Assembly (NCBI GenBank): GCA_963556695.1
Contig: CAUWAG010000012.1
Location: forward strand, 4,278,001 to 4,342,000
Length of the DNA: 64,000 nt
Direction of reading: 5' to 3'
Source: Anthostomella pinea
Lineage: Eukaryota > Ascomycota > Sordariomycetes > Xylariales > Xylariaceae
Every line of letters starts with the position of its first letter. Position 1 is the first letter of the stretch. This document shows positions 45,948 through 56,146 of this stretch, one piece after another. The notes under the pieces are model-generated. The model did no database searches. It was not told the DNA's origin and saw nothing but the letters and a program-made list of their open reading frames with translations. The translations under genes and the position numbers were made by a program.

Positions 45948-48710
45948 GGTCGTAGATATGTAAAATCTGATGTGAGGGAGGGAGAGTTGCGTTGGATGGA
46001 CTCTGGAGGACGAGAGTTCCCGCGAGGCTTGATTAAGAGGTGGTCGGATGAAGTAGGTCGAGAAATCTGACCAGATAGAAAAAATGAGTCCAGTAAGGTG
46101 GGAAAGCTGTCAAGACCAGCGATGGTAGGATGAAGTGCTCGAGCCGCCGTCATCTGCGGACGAGGTTTGGTTGTAGCGGAGTACGGCGACCAGTGTCGCG
46201 TAGAAGGTAAGGTCTCGAAAACAAGAGCCGCAGACCGGCCTTGAGATCGTAGAATGGCCAACTACACAAGCGACTGGCGACCGTGCAGAGAGACGACGAG
46301 CTGTGAGGTACTGCGAGAGGGTGAAGATCGACGGCGTAACGATGGAAGAATGTGCAAAACGTTGCTCAGAGCAAGAGTTGGATGCATCTTACCGTAAGCA
46401 GAACAAGAGTACCTTACCGTTGTGCCACGAGAGAAGATCTGTGAGGGCTAAGGAGAGAAAAGAAGAACGCAGAGGAGGCAAGGTGAGGGAGCCCTCCCTT
46501 TTGTCGCTGTCAGGGGAAAGCACAGACCACCCAGGGGACAGGTGCATAGGCCCCAGAGACACTGGGTAGTGAGTAGGATATACAAGGGGGTTGTTTGGTA
46601 TGTTGCTGGGGCGGCGAGGGCGGCGATGATTCTGCCGGGTGAAGCTCAGGCCTGGCAACGTGAACAGACCCCACCCCCGCCTTGCCGTTGACAGGACTGG
46701 TTTGCGTACGAATCTAAATACGCACACATAACCCTCATGAAACTCCGTATGCGCATACCAATTCTAGATCACCGGCAAGGAATATAAAATATCGGAATGA
46801 GCATACAGAAATAAGCAGCTCTAACATTATACGGCCACTTTGAACGCTTATTAAAGTGTGCTTATTCTAATTATGACAGATATACCGTTATTTGCTGCGT
46901 GGTGTACGGAGACTTATGAGGATTCAGTGTACCTATTCTAAGAATTAAGGCTTGCGAATTCGTACAGAGAGTTGCTCTATATACCGCCTGGGGAAAAGGG
47001 GTGATGTTCAGTTCCGCGAGCTTCAGCTCCCAATCATAGCTAACATCCAGACGAGCATATGACATGAAAGTCAGAGTCTGCGAAGAAAAATCCTTCCGAG
47101 GAAAAATCGCGAACTGTGGCCACCCTCGCTGCAGAGATAAGTAATGCCTACTACTTCACCTCTCCGGGCATGGCTCATTCGGGCCAAAACTCACCATGTG
47201 CCCTGAAGCCGCGGAGAAATCACACGTTTCCTTAGCCCGTGCGTTCTCCCGGGTTCTTCCAGTTACTGTCCATCTTGTTGGGCCTGCCAGCGGGCCTCAT
47301 TCCCTGTACGCCTCGTTGGTTCGTAACAGGGTCTTCTTGAAGTCGTCATCGCACCCGGCGGTGTACGTTGTGTGGGATCGTCAGCGCCATCATTGTACTC
47401 ATCGGGACTTCCGAATGCTCAGCTGCTCTGGAAAATGAAACCCGCGGTACTTCTGACGTGATACCCTGACGGGCGCCGTTCTCCCGGGACGCCTGCAGCA
47501 TCGAGACGGCGCTTGATCAGGCATAGACCTCGGCGTCATGCAGTCCAACACCTTACGGTCTGGCGTGCGTGGACTATTGCTGTGGCGACTGCAAGCGCTT
47601 CTACCAGTCTGGAGACACCGAGTAAGGAGACACCGAGTACGGAGACCAGGCTTGGCTGTACGGTACTCCTAGGAGGCTGTGGTCGCAACATGAGCCTTTC
47701 TTCTTTCCTCTGCTCGTACCCTCCGAACTGTCGCCGCCCACTGGGTTGAGTCCGGTGTAAACCACTCCGGTCAGCTCACGCCCCGCCTCGTAGCCACGGT
47801 GGATGCAGACGGCTCGCGAAGGGGTCACCTGTTCCCAAGACGACCATTCTCTTCCAGGCTATCAAGGCCTTGCTCGGCAGAAATGGGAGGCGCCCAATGA
47901 TCGGTGGTAGAGTTTCTCGCAGGAGACTCGGTTCCAGGGGAGTCGCTCTGTGACCTGTCAAATGAGCCGTCGTTTCTCGGGCATGATGAGATATCCGTGA
48001 GACCCTATGCTAGACGAGAGCTGTCACATCCCTCCTGCTCCGGTTGGACGCGACTTGTGAAACCCACGATATCACAAGGCGGGCGATATCGCAAGGCGGG
48101 CAACCGTGTGGTGGTAGCGTGGTAGTTGGTGACGTGAGGAGGAATGACCGAGGACAATATGATGATGGAACCGGCGTCCCAACGGACATTCCCGATGTTC
48201 ATTTCGCAAAACCCCCGGACCCATAGTGGCTACTAGACTAGCCTCGCATCCCCCTACACTTCTTTAGCAGACACCGGTAGAAGCACAGTTGCATCCAAAA
48301 GAACTCAGCAGAACCCAAAATAATACTGCCCCATTTTCAGCCTGAGAAGAAAGAGAAAAGAGAATGTACGATTCCAGTGTTGTCGAGAACTGCTGCGTCG
48401 CGTCGCGGTGCCCCCTGTGGTATCATCATTGCGCGTCGTCGATTGGACAGTGTGCTGCGATGCTATAATTAGGTGACATGTATCCCTGGTCGCCTGGCCA
48501 TAGCGCCGGCTCAGCTTCCAATCTGACCGTCTTCTTGAATCTAATTTGAAACAACAAGGGGCCATTCATGCAACAGCGGAACACGTGACGCTCCCTATTG
48601 TATTGCTTGACATTCCACCTGGCTTGATCAACATTGCCCGTCATCTTGAGAAATCAAATGCGAAAACAACCACAAACAACCCGCTGAAACCACTACTATG
48701 CGCAACTAAC
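45948..48710. other. intergenic region with one dispersed repeat
   Basis: Contains the inverted promoter-like repeat at 46410-46680 and a few short direct repeats (GAGACACCGAGTA-type near 47611-47643; ATATCRCAAGGCGGGC near 48067-48101). No supported gene. Confidence 0.4.
46410..46680 (-). repeat. promoter-like dispersed repeat, copy 1
   Basis: Read on the minus strand it matches 51403-51776: GTTGCCAGGCCTGAGC, CACCCGGCAGAATCATC, a TATA-like GTATATCCTACTCAC, GGTCTGTGCTTTCCCCTGA, AGGGAGGGCTCCCTC, a CT-rich stretch and CACAGATCTTCTCTC. It ends near AACGGT. It looks like an LTR or transposon promoter, but TG...CA ends and a target duplication were not found. Confidence 0.65.
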
Positions 48711-50795
48711 ATGGCAGGCAAGCACGATATGACCCTGGCACAGAAGCTGTCGGGCTTCATCACAAGGCATGGCTCTTCCAAGAGCAAAAGGGCCCCAGGA
48801 ACGGCCGCCGACGACGGTCACGAGGCGAGCTCCGTCTTCAGTTTCAAGCGACAGAAGAAAACCCCATCTCCAGAGAGCATCGTTGAATACAAGCCCCTAG
48901 AGGTTGACTTGAACCAGCTGAAGTCCCTTGGTCTCTCCGAGGGCTGGCTGGAGAAGCCCACACCACCAAATGCGGATCACGACCAGGAGCGGCCACCGCC
49001 TCCAGCGCCAGCAGACAACACAACAACGCCGATAGCAAGCCTATTCGAGAGCAAGTCAGTCCTCAATCTGCTGGGCTCAGAACAGCTCAGCCGTTCTGGC
49101 TCAGAGAACCATGCTGGCAATGACACACGACCTTTCTCCATGGTCGAGACCCACAATGTCGCCTACAGCCGCCGATCAGCAGATCTCGGTTCAACCCGTG
49201 ATTCCCAGGCTTCGGGGAGCATTCTGGACCGCGGACGGCCTATTGAGCCCACGAGCTTCGTGACGGATCAAGTGAGGAAGCCCAAGAGCTTGCGGCAAGA
49301 GCACTCGCCACATAACAACATCACCGCTGCCGAAAAGACTACGACCCCAGTGACAGTCTCTCGGAAACCATTACGCAGCGAGGTTAGCCCCATTACGCCG
49401 AAGCTCAGTGTGCCCTCCCAATTACGGCCGCGGGAACGAGCAATCGTGGATACCAGCAACCGCCACTCCATGCATGCGGTAGCCACCTCACCGTCTGATC
49501 CTGTAGCCGCTGCAAAGACGACTGTCCCGGGGTCGAGGAGCGCATCGGCCATGCCATTGGGTCGAATCCAAGCCTGGCAAAAGTCGGTCACTTCAGCACC
49601 AAGTTCCCGTTCAACGACAGGTTCGGCTTCGAACCCAGCGGTCCCGTCAACAGGAACCATTCCAGCCCGAAAGGCGTCGACACGAGGAGTTGGCAACCGT
49701 CTAGCCTGGATCAGAGAGCTCGAAGAGAAGAAGTCGAGCGAGGCGAACAAGGACCTGGGCGTCCTCAAGAAGCAAGCCGGCAGCGTATCGGACAGACTGG
49801 CCATGTTCGAAAGCAAGCAGGGCCGAGGTCCGTCCCCGGTACTGCCGTCGCGTCTGCCACCGCTCAGCAGGACCAACTCGACCACGAGTCGCCTGTCGTC
49901 GGTGGCTCTGGAGTCCGGGTCTTCCGTCAACGGCAATACTACCAGCACCCCACGCACGTCGATAGACACGGCGCGGTCCAGTCACCGAACCTCCTCTGTC
50001 ATGGACAACTACGACGACTCGTTTCGCGAGAAGATGGAGTGCCTCGTGGGCGACTTCACCGCCGACAAGGACAAGCCTGACGCCCAGCAGGAGAAGCAGC
50101 GGGGTACGAATCAGTCTGTTCCGGTGGGTGCAGAGAAGGCGGCAGTGAAGGAGCCTCTGCCCGCCCAACCGGAAGCGGACGCTTCAGATGCCAAGCCGGA
50201 GAAGGAGGAGAAGGAGGTTCAATCTCCCCCTACGGAACCAGAGACTGCCGATGTGGAGACAGAGAAGGAAGAGAAGGTAGTGGAAGAACCGCAGCCTTCT
50301 CGGCCCACACCAGTGACCCCCAAGATCACCCTAGAGGAGGAAGAGAAGGCAGTGCAAGAGCCGCAGTCTTCCCAATCAGAGCCAGTCACCCCCAAAGCCG
50401 ACCTAGAGATGGAAAAGAAGGCAGAGGAAGAGACGCAGTCTCCACAAACAAAGGCAGCCACCCCAAAAGCGGACCTAGAGATGGAACAGAAGGCAGAGGA
50501 GCAGCCGCAGTCTTCCCTACCTGAATCAGTGACTCCCGAGATCGTCATTGAGAAGGATGATGAGAAAGCGGCCGAGATGGAGGAAGAAAAGGAGCCTCGA
50601 GCAACAATTGCCGAGATCGATTCAGACAAGAAAGAGGCGGATCCTAAGCCACCGCAATCAGAAGAGGCTTCTGATATGATCCCAGAGAAGGCAGAGAAGG
50701 AGCAAGAGCTTCCCCAAGCAGAGACAACCCCCGAGGTCCTCGCGGATCACGAGGCTCAGAGTGATGATATCCCAGGTGTGGAGGTTTCGAGCTAA
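48711..50795 (+). CDS. large disordered protein with Glu/Pro-rich C-terminal repeats (694 aa)
   Basis: The frame is open from 48546, but the ATG at 48711 (AACATGGCAGG, good context) is preferred. The N-terminus is MAGKHDMTLAQKLSGFITRHG. A possibly conserved block follows at residues about 45-85 (SVFSFKRQKKTPSPESIVEY). A long Ser/Thr/Pro-rich region contains a helical, charged segment around 325-365 (NRLAWIRELEEKKSSEANKD). From residue about 480 Glu/Lys/Pro repeats of about 28-30 residues run to the end, each with a PVTPK or ATPK core. Such a layout is typical of cytoskeletal or scaffold proteins, but no family is recognised. Confidence 0.65.
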   Translation: MAGKHDMTLAQKLSGFITRHGSSKSKRAPGTAADDGHEASSVFSFKRQKKTPSPESIVEYKPLEVDLNQLKSLGLSEGWLEKPTPPNADHDQERPPPPAPADNTTTPIASLFESKSVLNLLGSEQLSRSGSENHAGNDTRPFSMVETHNVAYSRRSADLGSTRDSQASGSILDRGRPIEPTSFVTDQVRKPKSLRQEHSPHNNITAAEKTTTPVTVSRKPLRSEVSPITPKLSVPSQLRPRERAIVDTSNRHSMHAVATSPSDPVAAAKTTVPGSRSASAMPLGRIQAWQKSVTSAPSSRSTTGSASNPAVPSTGTIPARKASTRGVGNRLAWIRELEEKKSSEANKDLGVLKKQAGSVSDRLAMFESKQGRGPSPVLPSRLPPLSRTNSTTSRLSSVALESGSSVNGNTTSTPRTSIDTARSSHRTSSVMDNYDDSFREKMECLVGDFTADKDKPDAQQEKQRGTNQSVPVGAEKAAVKEPLPAQPEADASDAKPEKEEKEVQSPPTEPETADVETEKEEKVVEEPQPSRPTPVTPKITLEEEEKAVQEPQSSQSEPVTPKADLEMEKKAEEETQSPQTKAATPKADLEMEQKAEEQPQSSLPESVTPEIVIEKDDEKAAEMEEEKEPRATIAEIDSDKKEADPKPPQSEEASDMIPEKAEKEQELPQAETTPEVLADHEAQSDDIPGVEVSS

Positions 50796-52887
50796 AGGTC
50801 GTTCTTTGAAACGGCCGTGGAGGATTCCCTCCAGTGTAATTTCCTAGATGTAGCCTACCAGCCAGAACTTGATGTTTGGCTATAATGATAAACGTGTTTG
50901 GACTTTTGCTTATAATCACACAATCAATCACCCCTGAATGTATGTGTGCTTGTGCTATGCCAATCGACACGCCTTGCGTGACCCCTCTTTCCGAATGATT
51001 TATTGCACGATCGTTCCCGCATTGAGAGGGGGTCCCGCTCGGGAGCCTGGCTCTTTGGTCTCTCTCGACTCTATAACCTTGCCACTTGTTCAGTTCAGTA
51101 GGCACAGATAGGAATAATCAGGGACTGGCAGTACACATAATGGTGATTTTGGAAACATATTCACCGCCGCCACCCACCTCACGTTTGCCCTAAGCCAGGT
51201 GGCAAGCTCAATATACACTAAGCACTCCTCGGATCGCCCTGTCTACCCACTTCCACCCCATGAGGTAGTCCGTGATGGGTGAACTATCGCTGCCCACGCC
51301 CCAGTTACCTGTCATCGACCTCCATGTACCTACATTAGTACGCAAACCACTTTCTTAGCACTGGCCAGGCGATATTGCCGAGCATGTACGCCCGTTGTCC
51401 GGTCTGCTCGACTGTTGCCGGGCCTGAGCTCCACCCGGCAGAATCATCACCGCCCTCACCGCCCTGGCAACATACCAACCCCCTTATATATCCTACTCAC
51501 CTCACCAGACACGCGTATCCCGCGCGACGGCACGCGACACTGGGATCTGTGCTCCCGCTGCCAGGCCTGTGCACCTGTCGCCAGGCGCGTCGTGGCCCAC
51601 CCGGCAGAATTATCGCCGCACTTACCGCCCTGGCGGCGTGATGGCTGGGGGATGGTCTGTGCTTTCCCCTGAAAGGTACAAAAGGGAGGGCTCCCTCCCC
51701 TCGCCTCCTCTGATTTCTTCTTTTCTCTTCTCAACCACCACACAGATCCTCTCTTCTGTTGTAACGGTTGATCACAACTCGTCTCTACCCAGAGAACCTG
51801 TGTTCGATTCTCTTCTCTTCGGGACAACGCTCTTTGCACTTTTCTCGTCGCCTTCGACTACCCTTATTCTGCTTTCAATCACGCCGTCGTTCCGCAGTCT
51901 GGGCAACCAGAATCACAGGAGCCCTCTTGTTTACTGAGCCAACCGAGCAAGTAGCAGCCCGCAGTTCCCTGATCCTGTGAACGTTTTCGTTTTCTCTCAT
52001 CTTACCGACCACTGACAGGCCTGGCAGAAACCAAAACTGTGCATCTCTCATCCAACAATCACTTCTACGCCCGACCTTCGTCACTCCTACTTTCTCCCGC
52101 GTCATCCGTTCTACTCTTCGGCCACTTCGACTCTCCCGCCGCTTCTACTCTATTCCGCGCCATCTTCTCTACCCGCAAGGTCGTCATCTGACTCGGGCGC
52201 GTGCATTACAGGCGGCACGTTCCCTAGACATGAATGACTTGTGGGAGATCCGTCAGAGTAAGTTTGCAACGGCGATTTCGCAAAAATGTCACTAATCGAA
52301 TTACAGTGATTGGTTGCTGAGCTTTAGTTCTCTTCGCGGCGGCTACTCAGCCAGGAAAAGGGTCGCTTGTATGGAAGCAGCTGACCTGGGGTGGATGTCG
52401 GGCAATGGGACCATGTCATCGGATACATTACGCCTGCTGAGAAGTCCGCGATCGTCGACGTGGTGCCGCTTCTGGAGAATCGCGAATCAACCTGCGTCAG
52501 TGTGCAGGCCCTCATCCTCTGGAAATTGATGGTCTGGACATACCTTCATACGAAAAGTCGCTCCTCGCTGAAGCCGATTGAATGCCGTCTACTTGATGCC
52601 AACTAGCTCACATCCCTACGCTTTTGTTTGATACGATGAGTATTTTGATTTTGGTCCGTGTTCGTACGAGGACGGGAGGTCCCCCGAGTCAGCCAACTTT
52701 TGGTCCCGACCGGCAGCTTGTAACCTAGACACAAAACCCCCCGGTCAAAATCTCATGTTGGCCACCATCTCCCTATCGTCCACCACACCGGTCGCAAAGC
52801 CGACATGGTTGACTACCGAGTGACCTTGCTGTCCCTCCTTTCCTTCAAGCCATAGAACCCACAGAACAATCAGCAACGCTACTCAAC
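50796..52887. other. intergenic region with a retroelement-like segment
   Basis: Contains the repeat 51403-51776. Between 52230 and 52620 there is coding-like sequence: ATGAATGACTTGTGG, then GTAAGT at 52259, an ACAG acceptor at about 52306, and short frames to 52606. None stays open. It may be decayed internal sequence following an LTR-like promoter, or a dead gene. Confidence 0.35.
51403..51776 (+). repeat. promoter-like dispersed repeat, copy 2
   Basis: Inverted relative to 46410-46680. It is about 110 bp longer because the CCAGGCCTG...CCCGGCAGAATYATCRCCG...CCGCCCTGGC block is present twice (51418-51470 and 51560-51638). It has a TATATAT-type box and CT-rich downstream sequence. Confidence 0.65.
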
Positions 52888-53868
52888 ATGACCGAGCGAC
52901 AGACCCACGATTCGAAGGCAGTTCGCAATACGACCGCCAAGAAGTCATCGCGACCATCACAGACTTCTACCATTTCCCCGCCACTTTGCCCTACATCCAA
53001 CCCGAGCACATCCTATTCCCTCCCTCTGGCGGCTGGCCCAACATCACGCAGGACACCCTCGCCGCCTTGGGGAAGAACGACGAAGTCAACCAGCTACTTG
53101 CTCGTCTGCTCTACATCAGCATACCACTGCACGGCGAAGCCAAGGACTGCATGATACGACCGTACACCAAGCTCAACAACTTCGCAGGAGAGGCCTTCCA
53201 GGCGGCAATCAAGCATGGGGCCGAATGGGTCGCTGACGAGAAGACGTACATCCCTCCCTTCGTCGACCTGCCCGAATGGGTGGTCTCATTGACGTATGGT
53301 GAGACGAATGGCGATTACTTGCTGCTGGACACGACAGACGGCACCATCACCCGCTACCTCCTGGATCTCACTTCCTATGAACCAACGTATGATGAGACGG
53401 ACCCCAGGAGCTGGCGCGACAAGTGCGATGACGAGACGAAGCCACTCAGGCAGTATCTCGACGGGATCAGAGCAGAGCTGACCGCTCTTGATGGTATCGC
53501 ACACTTCTGGCAGGGCGAGCCGCAGGTGTTGAACCCGCCAGAATCACCGGATAGGGCACAGGTACGCAGATGACTTCTGCGCAACTCTCTCTCTCTCTCT
53601 CTCTCCCTCTCTCTCTCTCTCCCTCTCTCTCTCTCTCCCTCTCTCTCTCTCTCCCTCTCTCTCTCTCTCCCTCTCTCTCTCTCTCCCTCTCTCTCTCTCT
53701 CCCTCTCTCTCTCTCTCCCTCTCTCTCCCCCACGCCCCCCTTCTCTCTCCCTCTCTCTCTCTCTCTTTTTCCTGACTTCGCGCACATGAGCTTCTGGCTA
53801 TCTACCAAGAGCACGGTTGGCCGGACGACTTCCGGAGAGACGAATGCAGAAGAGCACTGCTTGAGTAG
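52888..53868 (+). pseudogene. fungal hypothetical protein gene, frameshifted at its 5' end, CT-tract intron
   Basis: The coding frame reads FEGSSQYDRQEVIATITDFY, LPYIQPEHILFPPSGGWPN, PEWVVSLTYGETNGDYLLLD and RSWRDKCDDETKPL. It ends in exon 2 (53791-53868) with EHGWPDDFRRDECRRALLE. This looks like a recurrent family of fungal hypothetical proteins of about 230-250 aa; I know no function. The only upstream ATG, at 52888, is one base out of frame with this, and no other in-frame start lies near, so a one-base loss just after the ATG is likely (or a sequence error). The intron 53562-53790 (GTACGC donor, CTGAC branch site, AG acceptor) holds the CT microsatellite. Confidence 0.6.
53588..53765. repeat. 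CT microsatellite (about 180 bp) inside an intron
   Basis: Long (CT)n interrupted regularly by CCCT, giving a higher-order period of about 16-18 bp. It lies wholly within the inferred 229-nt intron of the 52888 gene and would act as its polypyrimidine-rich part. Confidence 0.9.
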
Positions 53869-54596
53869 GAAGAACGCAATCAGTGACGGATGCATCGTCA
53901 ATGCCCACTTTCTTCTCATGCCTGGAAGTCCGCATGGCTTAAGTCCGTGATGGTAGCGTGGCGGAGATGATCTGCTGTGGTAGGCTCCTGGATGCGGCCA
54001 TATTTGCGGCGGTAATGGAGTATTGACTCATTCAGTTGAGCTCTGCCTACACGCGTTTGGGTTTGTTGAGGTGGCCATGCTTGCGCTCGTGTTGCAAGTC
54101 CCTCTCATCTCTCGCATCTCGTGATGCCTATGATTCGTACCTGCTGACGACACCTTGAGGGCATCTTGGGTATTGAACTTGAGTTTGACTTAGAGTAACT
54201 TTCTCGGAGACGGCGTCTTCCAAACGGACTCAAACCAAAGTTCTCCCTACGCGAAGGAAGTGCTTGAAAATAGAGATATAACACTTCAACACAGGTTTTG
54301 CTTCGGACCTTGGACGATCCTCGAATGTGTTCTCCTTCTCGGACTCATCAACCTAGCTCCAAAGTAAGCCGATTCGACGATAGCCCATAGTAATTGAGGT
54401 CATCCATAGTCTTTAACCCCGTATATTTGTACTACTCTCTGTCATAAGGGTTGAAGCTCCTAGCGGAACTTGACCACGGTGGCTCTGGGATGGTGAGGAT
54501 ATCGTATTTGATTGGCCGACGGCCGAGTGATGCGGACTTGCCCGGGGTGGAGCGCACAGAGTAGTATAGCGCTTTAAAAAATCAATTTTACACCAA
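53869..54596. other. intergenic, no supported gene
   Basis: No repeat or ORF of note up to the tRNA-Leu gene. Confidence 0.4.
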
Positions 54597-54695
54597 GGCA
54601 AGATGGCCGAGTTGGTCTATGGCGCCAGGTTAAGGTTACCTTAACTCAATATCCTGGTGGAGCAATCCGCGTGGGTTCGAATCCCACTCTTGTCA
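54597..54695 (+). tRNA. tRNA-Leu(AAG) with a short intron
   Basis: Acceptor stem GGCAAGA/TCTTGTC. The A box lies in TGGCCGAGTTGG and the B box is GGTTCGAATCC. The anticodon stem is CCAGG/CCTGG. The anticodon loop reads TTAAGG with anticodon AAG, followed by about 16 nt of intron at the standard position after base 37. A long variable arm (GGAGCAATCC) is as expected for Leu. A Pol III terminator TTTTT follows at about 54701. Confidence 0.93.
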
Positions 54696-55075
54696 AGATC
54701 TTTTTGTTGCCTGACTTGATGTCATCGACGCAAGTGTTGTCTTTTTGCTGTCTGTGGGGAGCGGCTGACAGACAGTGCATGGATCCCGCCTATGTTCAAG
54801 TGATGATGGAGCCACGATATCCTTTTGTTCGAGAGCGAGCGAGCCAATCCGTCATGACAATCAAAAGTATATGCCACGAAGTTCCTTCACATGGCCGACC
54901 GGGGGCACGTGCCGTCGAAGTAAGGTTAGCAGCTAAATTCGACACCACGATCGTTTAGTAATAGTCCTGGTTGGTGGTCTCAGGTAAAGTGTAGGGCAAA
55001 AAGAGAAAACTGGAACTTTATGATGGATACCCAAAAGGGAACCTCGCAATGTGATCATTGCGGCATCAGGAATTG

Positions 55076-55156
55076 AGCCCAATGCGGGGGTCGAACCCGC
55101 AGCCTTGAGATTACTTTGGTAAGAGTCTCACGCTCTACCGATTGAGCTAACCGGGC
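55076..55156 (-). tRNA. tRNA-Lys(CTT) with an 8-nt intron
   Basis: Minus strand: acceptor GCCCGGT/ATTGGGC, D arm GCTC...GAGC, anticodon stem TGAGA/TCTCA, loop with anticodon CTT, an intron of about 8 nt after position 37, and T arm GCGGGTTCGACCCCCGC. All stems pair, so it should be functional. Confidence 0.93.
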
Positions 55157-56146
55157 TGTGGTTTGTTGGATGAGCATTTTCGCCGTATGGGTCTATACAT
55201 ATAAATCAAATTTTGTGCTGAGATTTCGTTGGTGGCTGCGGCCGGCCGCAGTGGTGGGGGCGGAAACGGACGGAGAGGGGCGGAGAAGGGCGCACATAAA
55301 CGGGCGAGTGTCTCATCTGTTCGACATCGGTAGAACTTGCTGGGATCCTCTGCAAGAGGGATTCGGTCGGATGCATGATGGTGGGGGTTCAGAGGGTTGG
55401 AGCTCCTGCAGCCAAGCGCAATAACTCGGCGTGTCATCAACGAACATTTCGAACAAGGCCGGTCGAGTGTAGTCGCATACCACTGCAGCTTTGAGCGAGT
55501 TCAGGGGACGCCATCGATCTTCAAGCAAGGTCCGGGGCGGGACCTGAGACTCTGCAGCCCTATGGGAGTCGGTAAGCGTTGGAAGCCTCATTCGCATGGG
55601 GATCCATGTCTCACCCTGGTTATGCAGAGAACGATCCAGCGGCAATTTGCATGGCGAAGTTGTCCTTGCGCTTGGAATGTAGGGGCTGATCTCGCAGTCA
55701 GTGAGCACTTTTGAGTGCAGATGAAGCTGGTCGGAGGACGGACGAGGTGGATGTCTTAATAATTATAAGGTGAGGGAACTCGCGGTTGAAATAGGCAGTT
55801 GCGGGTTCGCAGGAGCTCCTTCTTCACAATATCCATACTGATCACTCGCAAATGGCAGCTGCATCGGTATCACGGCCTTGCCCAGTTGGGTGTTTCACGA
55901 GCAGAGCGTTAGCTTAATGGCAAGTACAACTGCTTGAGTACTTTCAAGTCAAACTCGAAAGATGCATGCCACTCAGTGAATAGGTTCCGACTGTATCATG
56001 GCCTCGTCTATATGCCAACATACAGTACACATATAATCATCTACCTAGGTGTGAGTTGGATACCAGTCACTGACAAGACCACTCTGACAGTACCAGCAAC
56101 CCATCATCGCATCACATCGGCCAGGTCCCATCAAGGCGACACCAAA
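55157..56146. other. intergenic, no supported gene
   Basis: Short overlapping frames only. It forms the 3' flank of the decarboxylase gene. Confidence 0.4.

Noticed and set aside
51403..51776. Solo LTR call
   Set aside because: No TG...CA boundary and no 5-bp duplication could be found at either copy.
53570..53950. Leu/Ser-repeat ORFs in the CT tract
   Set aside because: Simple-sequence artefact within an inferred intron.
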